A stretch of DNA of 64,000 bases from an uncultured Candidatus Cenarchaeum sp. Lineage in GTDB: Archaea > Thermoproteota > Nitrososphaeria > Nitrososphaerales > Nitrosopumilaceae. Shown here piece after piece: positions 1 through 8,826 of the stretch. The notes beneath the pieces were generated by a model. That model searched no databases. It was not told the origin of the DNA and saw only the letters and a program-made list of their open reading frames with translations. Made by a program: the position numbers and the translations under genes. Each line of letters starts with the position of its first letter. Positions within the stretch are counted from its first letter, which is position 1. The DNA lies in assembly GCA_958295735.1 (NCBI GenBank), contig OY282369.1, positions 1,038,161 through 1,102,160 of the forward strand, written 5' to 3'.

Positions 1-741
1 GCCGCCCCACACCCAGTGGGCGATCGGATCATAGACGAACGTCCCCCAGAGGAGGACGAATATGACCAGCGCGCTGAACTTCATGCGGTCCACCAGGCCG
101 CCCACTATCAGGGCGGGCGTGATGATCGCGAAGGTGCCCTGGAAAGCGGCGAACAGTGCGTGCGGGACCGTGCTAGGCCACGAGTCGCCGCAGGCCTCCT
201 CGGCCTTCATCTGCTGCATCTGGTACGCGTTGGACCAAATGTCGCCGTCGCAGGCCGTCGGGGCCCCGAGCGGCGCGTAGTGCGACACTTGGTTGAACCC
301 GACGTAGTCCAGGTTGCCCATGAACATGTTGGCGTCGTTGTCTATGGGACCGAACGAGAGGGAGTACCCCCACGCGACCCACTGCCAGGCCATGAGGCCC
401 ATGATTATGAACGTCATGCCGATCACGTTGACGGCGTTCTTCGACCTGGCGAGCCCCCCGTAGAAGAAGGCCACGCCGGGAGTCATGAACAGCACCATCG
501 ACGATGCCACCAGCATGAACGACGTGTCGCCCGTGTCTATGTAGCAGGGCGTGAAGGATCCGTCGCCGTTGTCCACCCAGCACTCGTTGGGGTTGGCCGT
601 GTAGATTCCGCTGGTGCCTTTCACGTACCCGTCCATGCCGTCGTTTACCGACTGCGCGTACGCCGTCGACATAGCGCCGACCGCGGTAGCGGCAACCGTT
701 GCCACAAGCAGTAGAGCATACTTGTGGTTCTTTGTTCTCAT
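1..741 (-). CDS. amt: Ammonium transporter Amt, N-terminal part (runs off window)
   Basis: Reading the minus strand from ATG at 741 gives 247 codons with no stop before the window edge. The product starts with a signal-like hydrophobic stretch (residues 8-28), then an extracellular loop and transmembrane segments typical of the Amt/MEP/Rh family, including FFYGGLARSKN and the conserved AFQGTFAIITPALI and DPIAHWVWGG stretches. Amt proteins import ammonium or ammonia across the membrane; in ammonia-oxidising archaea they feed ammonia oxidation and assimilation. The start is supported by a TATA-like element about 28 bases upstream. The C-terminal half, including the second conserved His, lies outside the window. 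The loop between the second and third helices is longer than in bacterial AmtB, which I have seen described for thaumarchaeal Amt proteins but cannot verify here. Confidence 0.95.
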   Translation of the reverse strand, partial: MRTKNHKYALLLVATVAATAVGAMSTAYAQSVNDGMDGYVKGTSGIYTANPNECWVDNGDGSFTPCYIDTGDTSFMLVASSMVLFMTPGVAFFYGGLARSKNAVNVIGMTFIIMGLMAWQWVAWGYSLSFGPIDNDANMFMGNLDYVGFNQVSHYAPLGAPTACDGDIWSNAYQMQQMKAEEACGDSWPSTVPHALFAAFQGTFAIITPALIVGGLVDRMKFSALVIFVLLWGTFVYDPIAHWVWGG

Positions 742-764
742 TGAAGTTTGCCGGTTTCGGAAGT

Positions 765-772
765 CATTTAAG
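765..772 (-). promoter_or_regulatory. TATA-like element for amt
   Basis: CTTAAATG on the minus strand centred about 28 bases before the amt ATG, the spacing of an archaeal TATA box serving a leaderless or nearly leaderless transcript. Confidence 0.5.
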
Positions 773-804
773 CATTGAGGTATCAGGGAACGGTTTCGTG
801 TAAG

Positions 805-812
805 TTATTATA
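805..812 (+). promoter_or_regulatory. TATA box for the gene at 841
   Basis: TTATTATA lies about 32 bases before the ATG at 841 in a GC-rich neighbourhood, consistent with an archaeal TATA box. Confidence 0.5.
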
Positions 813-840
813 CGCGTGAATATTTCCATAGTATCACGTT

Positions 841-1701
841 ATGGGGAAAACTGGACATCAAACGCGGGAGGGGCCGGCCCTGGCCGTGTTCTCGACGTTC
901 AGGACCGGGGGCCGCGGGCCGACCGGCGAGGCCGTCCGGCAGAGGGCCATAATCGGCGTGCTGGCCTCGCAGCCCAACCCCGCGGAGCGCACCAGGACGG
1001 CCATATCCAGGAGGATCGCCGGAGGGAGCGGCTCCCGGTGGAAGAACATCTACTCCGGAATATTCAGGGACGTCGAGGAGGTGCTTTTGCCGCTCGGGCT
1101 GGCCAGGGAGGAGGGCAGGCTCCCCCTGAAGAGGGGCCCGAGGGCGCTGCAGGAGAGGGGCATACCGTACTACGCGCTCACGCGGAAGGGGCGGCTCGCC
1201 GCCCTCTCGGTCGGCGCCGCCCCGGGCCGCGGGATGCTCGACGAGTTCCTCGCGGGCGGGGAGGAAGAGGGCGGGGAGGAGGCCCGCATCTGCAGGGACC
1301 TTGCCGCGGTCTCCAGGGTGTCGCCCGGCCTGGCCCGCCGCCTGTTCGAGGGGTACGTCAGGGCGTACTGCGGGGGCGGGATTCCCGACCTCCTCCCGCT
1401 CAGCGAGGACGGGCTCAGGGCGGCCTCGGGCGGCGCGGCGCGCATGGCGCGGGAGATCCTCGAGGGCTGCGGCGCGGTGCCGAAGCGCGACAGGGACAGG
1501 GCGGCCGCGTTCCTGGGCAGGATCGCCGGGGAGGAGGAGGGGGCGGGGGGCGAGGAGCCGGGGGCGGGCGAGGAAGGGGAAGGCGCGGAGCCGGGGGCGG
1601 AGCAGGAAGGGGAGGGCGCGGAGCCGGGGGCGGAGCAGGAAGGGGAGGGCGCGGAGCCGGGGGCGGGCGAGGAGCCTGCCGCCGGCCGAACCCAACATTA
1701 A
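841..1701 (+). CDS. Hypothetical protein with acidic Gly/Glu repeat tail
   Basis: I do not recognise a family. The 286-residue product has a basic, helix-rich N-terminal two thirds (residues 1-225); residues 40-60 (VLASQPNPAERTRTAISRRI) look like a possible winged-helix segment. From about residue 228 it turns into a low-complexity acidic tail built from an EQEGEGAEPGA unit of 11 residues (33 bases), two clean copies and two degenerate ones. No transmembrane segment or signal peptide is visible. ATG 841 is preceded by a TATA box. It sits directly before the ATP synthase subunit C gene, whose own TATA box overlaps its stop codon, so the two are probably separate transcripts. The tail is probably a recent minisatellite expansion, as seen in several other genes here. 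Confidence 0.7.
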   Translation: MGKTGHQTREGPALAVFSTFRTGGRGPTGEAVRQRAIIGVLASQPNPAERTRTAISRRIAGGSGSRWKNIYSGIFRDVEEVLLPLGLAREEGRLPLKRGPRALQERGIPYYALTRKGRLAALSVGAAPGRGMLDEFLAGGEEEGGEEARICRDLAAVSRVSPGLARRLFEGYVRAYCGGGIPDLLPLSEDGLRAASGGAARMAREILEGCGAVPKRDRDRAAAFLGRIAGEEEGAGGEEPGAGEEGEGAEPGAEQEGEGAEPGAEQEGEGAEPGAGEEPAAGRTQH

Positions 1702-1728
1702 AATCGGCTCCGGCGGCGCCCGCCGCGA

Positions 1729-2781
1729 ATGGGGTCCGGCTCGCAGAAGGTGTTCGCGGCAGCAAAGGCGTACAGCAAGCGCGGCCAGCTGCTATCCAGG
1801 CAGGATCTCCAGGCGTTCGCCGAGGCGCGCGACCTCGACGAGCTGGTAACGCGCATGAGGAACGCCGGCGGGTACGGGGCCGCGCTGTCGGGGCTCCAAA
1901 AGCCGTACACCGCCCAGCGGCTGGAGTCCGTCTTGAGGGGGCGCCTCGCCGAGATCCACCATTCGATAGTGCGCATGTCCGGCGGCTCAAAGGTGCTGCG
2001 CGCGTACTATACGAGGTTCCTCGTGTGGAACCTAAAGCTGGTGCTCAAGGGCAAGGCGGCTGGCAAGACGCAGGACGAGCTGGAGCCGCTCGTCAACCTG
2101 CGCGCCGAGGAGCTCGTGAAGCAGAGGGACACGGTGCTCAAGGCGCTGGCCGCCAAGGATCTGGAGGAGGCCGTGGCCGGCCTGGCCCCCACCGCGTACG
2201 GGGCGGACGCGGCGAAGGCGGCGGCCCTGTACGCCGAGGGCGGGGACGCGCAGGTGTTCGACGCGCACTTTGACAGGGTGTGGGTGGGCCAGCTGAGCTC
2301 CGGCCTGCGCACGGCGGGCGAGAGGGAGGCGGGCAGGCTGGCCGGCATGACCGTCGACTTTTACAACCTGATGGGGGCGCTGCGCGGCAAGTTCTGGGGG
2401 CTGGGCGAGGAGCAGATCCGCGGCCTGCTGGTGGCGTATACGGCCACGGCCCCGCGCGAGACCATAGACGCGATGATCGCGGCCGGCAGCGCGGCCGACG
2501 CGCTGGGCGAGCTGGCCGGCTCCCAGTCCTCGCCGTACAGCGGCCTGGTCCCGCGGTCCGGATCCGAGATGGACGACTTGTCGGGGTTCGAGCGCGCCTT
2601 CGAGATGGCCGTGTACGCCAGGGCCAGGGGCTCGTTCACGCGCATGTTCAGCCCGGCCACCAGCGTGGGGATAGCGATACTTTCCGCCTTTGAGGTGAGG
2701 AACCTGGCGTCCATAGCGTTCGCGGTGGAGCAGGGCATGCCGGCGCGGACCGTCATGTCCAGGATAATAATGGAAGCGTAG
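1729..2781 (+). CDS. atpC: A/V-type ATP synthase subunit C
   Basis: The 350-residue product matches the all-helical subunit C/d family of archaeal and vacuolar ATPases (about 340-350 residues). It starts GSGSQKVFAAAKAYSKRGQL, with the conserved early acid-rich helix (DLQAFAEARDLDELVTRM), a central YNLMGALRGKFWG segment and the family C-terminal pattern EVRNLASIAFAVEQGMP followed by a final short helix. Subunit C links the rotating membrane ring to the central stalk of the ATP synthase at the cytoplasmic face. ATG 1729 is the first start after the previous gene, with TATA-like CATTAAAA about 29 bases upstream. The next gene starts six bases after this stop codon, so the three genes from 1729 to 3695 probably form one operon. 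Confidence 0.88.
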   Translation: MGSGSQKVFAAAKAYSKRGQLLSRQDLQAFAEARDLDELVTRMRNAGGYGAALSGLQKPYTAQRLESVLRGRLAEIHHSIVRMSGGSKVLRAYYTRFLVWNLKLVLKGKAAGKTQDELEPLVNLRAEELVKQRDTVLKALAAKDLEEAVAGLAPTAYGADAAKAAALYAEGGDAQVFDAHFDRVWVGQLSSGLRTAGEREAGRLAGMTVDFYNLMGALRGKFWGLGEEQIRGLLVAYTATAPRETIDAMIAAGSAADALGELAGSQSSPYSGLVPRSGSEMDDLSGFERAFEMAVYARARGSFTRMFSPATSVGIAILSAFEVRNLASIAFAVEQGMPARTVMSRIIMEA

Positions 2782-2787
2782 TCTCGG

Positions 2788-3048
2788 TTGCCGGAGGATG
2801 GCGGCGCCGGGGCGGGAGCGGGCCCCGATCTGGCCGGGCTGGTGTGGAAGAGCAGCGTCATGGCCGCCGTGTTCGCCGGGCCGCCGCTGGCCATACTGCT
2901 CGGCATATACGGCGCCACGGGGGACATCGTGTTCGGCGCGGCGGCCGGGTTCGGGGCGCACTTTGCGGTGCTGGCCTTTTCCGGGAGGATCTCGAGGCTT
3001 CTTATAAGAGGGGGGAGAGGCGGCAGCGGGCGGGGGGATGCGGCATGA
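2788..3048 (+). CDS. Small two-helix membrane protein
   Basis: An 86-residue product that starts with TTG six bases after the atpC stop and ends by a 4-base overlap (ATGA) with the next gene. Residues 20-37 and 42-66 are hydrophobic and can form two membrane helices (AVFAGPPLAILLGIYGA and IVFGAAAGFGAHFAVLAF); the C-terminus is short and basic (SRLLIRGGRGGSGRG). Its place directly behind an ATP synthase subunit suggests a link to that complex, but I do not recognise a family and this is inference from position alone. The tight spacing on both sides argues that it is translated. Confidence 0.65.
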   Translation: MPEDGGAGAGAGPDLAGLVWKSSVMAAVFAGPPLAILLGIYGATGDIVFGAAAGFGAHFAVLAFSGRISRLLIRGGRGGSGRGDAA

Positions 3049-3695
3049 CCATGGGTGACAGGGACTATCGCAGCCTGGTGAGGAGCTCCATAGAGGCCAT
3101 CGGCAGGGAGATAGACGCCAAGGCCGACCCGTCCGACCCGAAGTCCATACACCTGCACGAGGTGGCCGGATGCATGAGGCGCGCCTACTACGACAGGACG
3201 GACCGGCTGGACGTGGAGAGGCGCGGGTTCAACGACCTGCTGAGCGGCCTCCTGCGCAAGCTCGGGTACGGGGTGGAGCCCGGGGAGTTCGACGCGGGGG
3301 GAGGGATAAGGCTGGTGGGCCAGGCGGACATGGTGGTGGACGATGCCGTGATGCTGTACCGCTCGGCGCCGGAGGCCCCCGAGTCGCCCAGGGCCGGCGA
3401 CCTGCTCTTCCTCAACGCGTGCCTGTGGATGCTCGGAAAGCCGGACGGCATCATAGTGTACATCACGGGGGACAGGAGGGAGGCGTCGTTCTCGCTGGCG
3501 AAGAACGCAAAGATGTTCGAGGAGATCATAAGGCGGGCCAAGATACTGGCCGACCTGCTGGAGGAGAAAAAGACGCCCATCATAGAGCCGTCGGCCGACT
3601 GCTCCTCGTGCCAGTACTACCAGAGGTGCTTTTCCAGGGAAAAGATCGGCAGATCCATCTCAATGTCGGAGCTGATCGGCATGAAGAAGGACTAG
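3045..3695 (+). CDS. Cas4/Dna2-like PD-(D/E)XK family protein with four-cysteine cluster
   Basis: The 216-residue product has the architecture of Cas4/RecB-type nucleases: an early cysteine (AGCMRRAYYDR, Cys43), a nuclease-like core (GGGIRLVGQADMVVDD, then NACLWMLGKPDGIIVYITGD), and a C-terminal CSSCQYYQRC cluster (Cys186, 189, 195). Those four cysteines match the iron-sulfur ligand pattern of Cas4. No CRISPR array or other cas gene is in the window, so it is better read as one of the stand-alone archaeal Cas4-like proteins. After the conserved Asp, the place where the catalytic Glu-x-Lys should follow reads VMLYRSAPEAPESP, so the Glu-x-Lys pair appears to be missing. ATG 3045 overlaps the stop of the upstream membrane protein gene. 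The enzyme may be inactive or structural. Confidence 0.6.
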   Translation: MTMGDRDYRSLVRSSIEAIGREIDAKADPSDPKSIHLHEVAGCMRRAYYDRTDRLDVERRGFNDLLSGLLRKLGYGVEPGEFDAGGGIRLVGQADMVVDDAVMLYRSAPEAPESPRAGDLLFLNACLWMLGKPDGIIVYITGDRREASFSLAKNAKMFEEIIRRAKILADLLEEKKTPIIEPSADCSSCQYYQRCFSREKIGRSISMSELIGMKKD

Positions 3696-3750
3696 CGGGA
3701 GAGCGGCCCGCGGGGGCCGGCAGCGGCAGTCCGCGGCGGGGGGCGGGCGG

Positions 3751-3863
3751 GACGATGCCGGGTCGCGGCGGGAGCACGCGGCAACGCCGGCGGCCAGCCA
3801 CGCGTCGAACAGACGGGACGCGACGATGCCGGGTCGCGGCGGGAGCACGCGGCAACGCCGGCG
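3751..3863. repeat. 42-bp direct repeat, two copies
   Basis: The sequence starting GACGATGCCGGGTCGCGGCG is present at 3751-3792 and again at 3822-3863, 71 bases apart, without visible change. It lies between the Cas4-like gene and the 21-bp satellite, in a stretch with no convincing gene. Confidence 0.85.
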
Positions 3864-3869
3864 CAGGAC

Positions 3870-4058
3870 GCGTGGTGAAAAATGCCCCTCGCGTGGTGAA
3901 AAATGCCCCTCGCGTGGTGAAAAATGCCCCTCGCGTGGTGAAAAATGCCCCTCGCGTGGTGAAAAATGCCCCTCGCGTGGTGAAAAATGCCCCTCGCGTG
4001 GTGAAAAATGCCCCTCGCGTGGTGAAAAATGCCCCTCGCGTGGTGAAAAATGCCCCTC
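3870..4058. repeat. Nine-copy tandem array of a 21-bp unit
   Basis: Nine uninterrupted, identical copies of a 21-base unit (GCGTGGTGAAAAATGCCCCT plus one C) run from 3870 to 4058. Each copy holds a GAAAAA tract, so A-tracts recur every 21 bases, that is every two helical turns, which should bend the DNA in one direction. All frames through it are open simply because the unit length is a multiple of three; there is no start codon, ribosome-binding or promoter context for a protein. It is not a CRISPR array since there are no spacers. Confidence 0.95.
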
Positions 4059-4145
4059 GCGGCGCCGAACCGCGCCGTGCGGCCGCCCCGGGAGCGCGCA
4101 GGCTCCGGGCGCTGCGTGGAAAAAGGCGCGCGTGGAACCGGTGCC

Positions 4146-4256
4146 TCAGTCCAGCGGCTCGGGGTGCCCCTTGCCGCGAAGCGCAAAGGTGACCACTGCC
4201 AGAGCGATGGAAACTCCTATTGCGGCGCCGAACGCGCCCATTGATGCCTCTGCCAT
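4146..4256 (-). CDS. 36-residue single-helix membrane peptide
   Basis: Minus-strand ATG at 4256 opens a 36-residue product starting MAEASMGAFGAAIG, with one clear membrane helix (residues 7-26, GAFGAAIGVSIALAVVTFAL) and a short basic then acidic tail (RGKGHPEPLD). A strong TATA box (4280-4288) lies 28 bases before the ATG, exactly right for a leaderless transcript, which is the best evidence that this small gene is real. Family not recognised; single-helix peptides of this size are often accessory subunits of respiratory or ammonia-oxidation complexes, but nothing here proves that. Confidence 0.6.
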   Translation of the reverse strand: MAEASMGAFGAAIGVSIALAVVTFALRGKGHPEPLD

Positions 4257-4279
4257 GCCACGGGGGGGAGGCGCTGGGC

Positions 4280-4288
4280 ATATATAAC
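4280..4288 (-). promoter_or_regulatory. TATA box of the 36-residue peptide gene
   Basis: Minus strand GTTATATATG, centred 28 bases before the ATG at 4256; one of the clearest TATA boxes in the window. Confidence 0.65.
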
Positions 4289-4437
4289 TTTGGCAAATTT
4301 TTTGCCGGTTTTTCTGATTATCACGGTTTTGGAATGCCGTGATACCAAAGCCGGCCCGCGCGGGCCGGCCGCGCGCGCGGAAGCGCCTTGCCGGATCCGC
4401 GCGCGGGGGGGAGGGGGGCGGCCCCGCGCGGGCCGCC

Positions 4438-5013
4438 CTACGGCGCGGGCCGGAACTCAAACTCGACCACGTTCTCGCCCCCGCTGGTCATGGAGCTGAG
4501 GTTGAAGTAGGCCTCGCCGAGCACGCGCCAGTCGAGGTTTCCGGACTCGAGCGCGGCCCAGAGCTCCGGCGTGTTCCCCGTGTTGCGTATGGTGATGCTG
4601 TCGGCGAGCATCGTGGGCCTGTCGGTGAGCAGCGTGAAGTAGTTCGAGCCGGCCACGAAGGCGTCCGGCCGCTCGCCGATCTCCCCCACGTAGATGCGGT
4701 CGGCGCCCTCGTACAGCTCGTACTTTAGGAACTGCAGTATGACGGACTTGAAGTTCGTGTTGGTCACCTCGAAGCGCACCTCTATGGTGGCGGCCCGCCG
4801 CGTGACCTCCTCGACGGTTATGCCGTCCAGCTCTATCCGCACGGGGACGATCTCGGCCGGCTCCCCCGCGGGCGGGAGCAGGAGCCCGCCCTCGGAGACG
4901 TCGTTGATCAGCGACTGGCCGGAGACGGCCACCGCCCCCAGCGCCACGACCAGCGCCCCCACGGCGGCAACCACGAATATCCGCGGGTTCACGGGGCGGG
5001 TGGGCCCCGTCAT
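4438..5013 (-). CDS. Membrane-anchored LEA2/WHy-like domain protein
   Basis: A 191-residue product with one N-terminal membrane helix (residues 12-31, IFVVAAVGALVVALGAVAVS) followed by an extracytoplasmic beta domain. The core (VRIELDGITVEEVTRRAATIEVRFEVTNTNFKSV..., quoted only in part by position 58-92) has the pattern of LEA14-like/WHy domains: alternating strands around an Asn-rich turn (VTNTNFKS). Such proteins are common in Nitrososphaerota and are thought to act at the cell surface or in stress tolerance; the precise role is unknown. It diverges from the repeat-protein gene at 5077 with about 60 bases between, which hold both promoters. Confidence 0.6.
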   Translation of the reverse strand: MTGPTRPVNPRIFVVAAVGALVVALGAVAVSGQSLINDVSEGGLLLPPAGEPAEIVPVRIELDGITVEEVTRRAATIEVRFEVTNTNFKSVILQFLKYELYEGADRIYVGEIGERPDAFVAGSNYFTLLTDRPTMLADSITIRNTGNTPELWAALESGNLDWRVLGEAYFNLSSMTSGGENVVEFEFRPAP

Positions 5014-5046
5014 CTCTTAAGTGTTAAGCGCCCGGCCGGCGGTTGG

Positions 5047-5056
5047 CTATATACGG
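5047..5056 (+). promoter_or_regulatory. TATA box for the gene at 5077
   Basis: GGCTATATAC lies about 26 bases before ATG 5077, fixing that start. Confidence 0.6.
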
Positions 5057-5076
5057 CCGGAGGAGGGGGGAAGGGC

Positions 5077-5754
5077 ATGCAGTACTTCCAGGCGGTGCAG
5101 GAGGGGAAGAGGCGCGCGGCGAGGTCGCAGATGCGGCTGTTCGGGATTGCCGGGTTCGCCATGATCACCCTCACGACCAAGAGGGGCCCCGGCGGCGGCT
5201 TTGAGCCGGTGGGCGAGGAGGACTACGCCGCCGTGATAAGGTCGCCCGACGGCCACGTGGCCGTGCTGGCCGACGGGGACGGATGCACAAAGGCGCAGAC
5301 GAGGGCGTCGGGAAGGGAGGAGGCCGAGGCGGTGTACGGGAAGGCCGTCGGGTCGGGGATACCGGCGTTCGCGGGGGACCGCATAGCCATATGGAACGAC
5401 TCGTACCCGGTGGTCTGCGGCGGCAACAGCGGCGGCGGCAACAGCGGCGGCGGCAACAGCGGCGGCGGCAACAGCGGCGGCGGCAACAGCGGCGGCGGCG
5501 GCAACAGCGGCGGCGGCAACAGCGGCGGCGGCAACAGCGGCGGCGGCGGCAACAGCGGCGGCGGCAACAGCGGCGGCGGCGGCAACAGCGGCGGCGGCGG
5601 CAACAGCGGCGGCGGCAACAGCGGCGGCGGCAACAGCGGCGGCGGCAACAGCGGCGGCGGCAACAGCGGCGGCGGCAACAGCGGCGGCGGCAACAGCGGC
5701 GGCGGCAACAGCGGCGGCGGCAACAGCGGCGGCGGCAACAGCGGCGCGCGGTAG
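5077..5754 (+). CDS. Hypothetical protein with long Gly-Gly-Asn-Ser repeat tail
   Basis: Residues 1-113 form a globular region of unknown family (start MQYFQAVQEGKRRAARSQM, hydrophobic FGIAGFAMITLTT, and a domain ending IAIWNDSYPVVC). The remaining about 110 residues are a near-perfect repeat of GGGNS, with some GGGGNS units, that ends GAR. The repeat is encoded by GGCGGCGGCAACAGC units of 15 or 18 bases from 5420 to 5748. No signal peptide is obvious; the region around residues 20-33 is hydrophobic and could sit in the membrane. The tail would be a flexible, hydrophilic linker. ATG 5077 is placed 26 bases after a TATA box. Confidence 0.65.
   Translation: MQYFQAVQEGKRRAARSQMRLFGIAGFAMITLTTKRGPGGGFEPVGEEDYAAVIRSPDGHVAVLADGDGCTKAQTRASGREEAEAVYGKAVGSGIPAFAGDRIAIWNDSYPVVCGGNSGGGNSGGGNSGGGNSGGGNSGGGGNSGGGNSGGGNSGGGGNSGGGNSGGGGNSGGGGNSGGGNSGGGNSGGGNSGGGNSGGGNSGGGNSGGGNSGGGNSGGGNSGAR
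5420..5748 (+). repeat. 15/18-bp coding microsatellite (GGGNS repeat)
   Basis: About 21 tandem copies of GGCGGCGGCAACAGC, a few with an added GGC triplet. All changes keep frame, which points to selection for an open frame or very recent expansion. Confidence 0.95.
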
Positions 5755-5758
5755 GCCG

Positions 5759-6468
5759 CTACGGCCGGCCCCGCGCGGGCAGCACTACCAGGGTGCCGGG
5801 GGCGGGGCGCGCGCCGCGCGCCGCCCTTTCCACGGCGCGCGGATCGGCCTTCATTATGCGGGTGCTTATGCGCGAGCGCTCTATTATCTTCAGCGCCAGC
5901 AGGTCCATGAGGTCGTACCCGCCCGCGGACATGTCGGCGCCGGCCAGCATGCGGCGCAGGTCCCCCAGGGGCACGCGGGGGAGCAGTCTAGCGCCCGGAT
6001 GCTCGTTCGGGTCCATGTCGTACACGCCGTCGACGTCCGTGGCGTTGATGAACATGGAGGCGCCCGTCCGCTCGGCGATCAGCGCCGCCGTCCCGTTCGT
6101 GCTCTGGCCCGGCTGCAGCCCGCCGGCCACCACCGCCAGGCCGCCGTCGGCGGCCGCGCGCACCTCGCGCAGCGTCGCGGGCGGGTCCCGGTGCGCCGCG
6201 TCGCCCATGGCGGCTATGAGCAGCCTAGCGTTGAGCCGCGAGGCGCCTATGCCGAGCTCGTCCAGCGTGGACTCGTCCGCCCCCGCGGCCCTGGCGCGGC
6301 CGATGTAGTGCCGCGCTATGGCCCCGCCGCCCGCCACCACCACGGGCTGGAACGAGCGGCACAGCCTCTTCAGCGAGGCGGCGTGCGCCTCCAGGGAGCG
6401 GGCCGCCTCCTCGCCGGTGCCGAACACGCTCCCCGACAGTTTTATCACTACGCGCTTTCCAGCGGTCA

Positions 6469-6469
<1 letters not shown>
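5759..6469 (-). CDS. pyrH: UMP kinase (archaeal PyrH)
   Basis: The 236-residue product is an amino-acid-kinase-fold protein: N-terminal [11 protein letters not shown], glycine-rich [14 protein letters not shown], a central [14 protein letters not shown] and [12 protein letters not shown] (the Asp-Val-Asp-Gly-Val-Tyr signature). These fit archaeal UMP kinase, which phosphorylates UMP to UDP in pyrimidine nucleotide synthesis; fosfomycin-kinase-like or isopentenyl phosphate kinases share the fold but lack the DVDGVY-DxDP pattern as seen here. Its ATG overlaps the stop of the upstream HD gene by one base (TGATG), so the pair is translationally coupled. It is the last gene of a minus-strand operon with thymidylate kinase and an HD phosphohydrolase. 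Confidence 0.88.
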
Positions 6470-7715
<1,246 letters not shown>

Positions 7716-7731
<16 letters not shown>

Positions 7732-8801
7732 GGCGCCCCCACCGCGGCCCCCGCCGCCGCCGTTGTCACAGGTGCCGGCGCAATCCCCCCGGCTGCGCGC
7801 ACCGTGGCCATTACGTCCGAGTGGATATCTTCCGGTGTGCGCGAGGCATCCAGCACATGCCATTCCTTTCCCACTGCCAGCTTCTTGTACGCGGCGCGGA
7901 CCCTTTCCAGTAGCCCTTTGTCTTCCTCGAATGCGTCGCGGCCAGACGCCTTCCTCCGGAACGACTCGTCCGGATCTATGTCCAGGACTATCACGAGATC
8001 CGATCGGGGCATGAGCTCGTCAAGGTAGTTCAGCCACGAATACTGCATCCCGTTGGCTAGGCCGTACGCCATGTTGGAGTGGTAGTACCTGTTCATCACC
8101 AGGGTCTGCCCCGCCGCGGCGGCGGCGGTTATCTCCTCCAGCCTTTCCAAGCGGTTGTCTGCCAGCAAGTGATGGATCTCCTCCAGCCTTTCCCGGCGGT
8201 TTTCCTCCTGCAGGCGGCGGATGTCCTCCAGCCTTTCCCGGCGGTTTTCCTCCTGCAGGCGGCGGATGTCCTCCAGCCTTTCCCGGCGGTTTTCCTCCTG
8301 CAGGCGGCGGATGTCCTCCAGCCTTTCCCGGCGGTTTTCCTCCTGCAGGCGGAGGCGGATGTCCTCCAGCCTTTCCCGGCGGTTTTCCTCTTCTCGCAGG
8401 CGGCTGATCTCATCTAGCCTTTCCAGACGGTTTTCTGCCCGCAGGCGATTAACCTCTTCTATCCTTTCCCGGCGGTTTTCTTCCTGCAGGCGGCGGATCT
8501 CCCCCAGCCTTTCCCGGCGGTTTTCCTCCTCCTGCAGGCGGAGGATGTCCTCCAGCCTTTCCCGCCAAATCTCCTCCGTCCTTTCCCGGCGGTTTTCCTC
8601 CTCCCGTAGCCGGCGGATCTCCTCCGGCCGGATCCCGCCGCTGCCCCCCAACCGCTCGCGGATCACCTTGCCGACGGGGGTGGAATAGTCCGGAAATTCG
8701 AACGTCACTACATCGCGCCCTTCCCGGCACAGCGCCCTTGCCAGCATTTCGGACTGGGTCTTCTTGCCCGCCTGGTCCACGCCCTCGATCGCTATTATCA
8801 T
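7716..8801 (-). CDS. tmk: Thymidylate kinase with a large coiled-coil repeat insertion
   Basis: The 361-residue protein is a dTMP kinase, which makes dTDP for DNA synthesis. P-loop GVDQAGKKTQ (7-16), FEFPDYSTPVGKVIRERL (34-51), NRYYHSNMAYGLANG (237-251, the usual DR[YH]xxSxxAYQ) and a lid-like RRKASGRDAF follow in the normal order. Ordinary enzymes have about 200 residues. Here residues 60-224 are a charged 15-residue repeat (unit like RRLQEENRRERLEDI) in about ten copies. The last copy, LLADNRLERLEEITAAAAAG, aligns with the native helix that normally reads like LFxAxRxEHxxxIxPALxxG before the DRY motif, so the insertion seems to be an amplification of that helix. The gene stays in frame and in its operon, so it is probably functional. 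Residue 1 ATG at 8801 begins MIIAIEGVDQ. Confidence 0.88.
8130..8624 (-). repeat. 45-bp coding minisatellite inside tmk
   Basis: Tandem 45-base units (15 codons), four of them nearly identical (8176-8355) and the outer ones increasingly diverged, all in frame within thymidylate kinase. The gradient from identical central to diverged outer copies is typical of repeated unequal exchange or slippage. Confidence 0.95.
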
Positions 8802-8826
8802 GCAACCCCGCCCCGCCGGCCGGCTG

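Noticed and set aside
3868-4060. CRISPR array
   Set aside because: The nine repeats are contiguous with no spacers, and no cas1/cas2 is near; the Cas4-like gene alone is not evidence.
3170-4192. 340-codon open frame encoding RVVKNAP repeats
   Set aside because: It is the shifted frame of the Cas4-like gene running into the satellite; all frames through a 21-bp repeat stay open.
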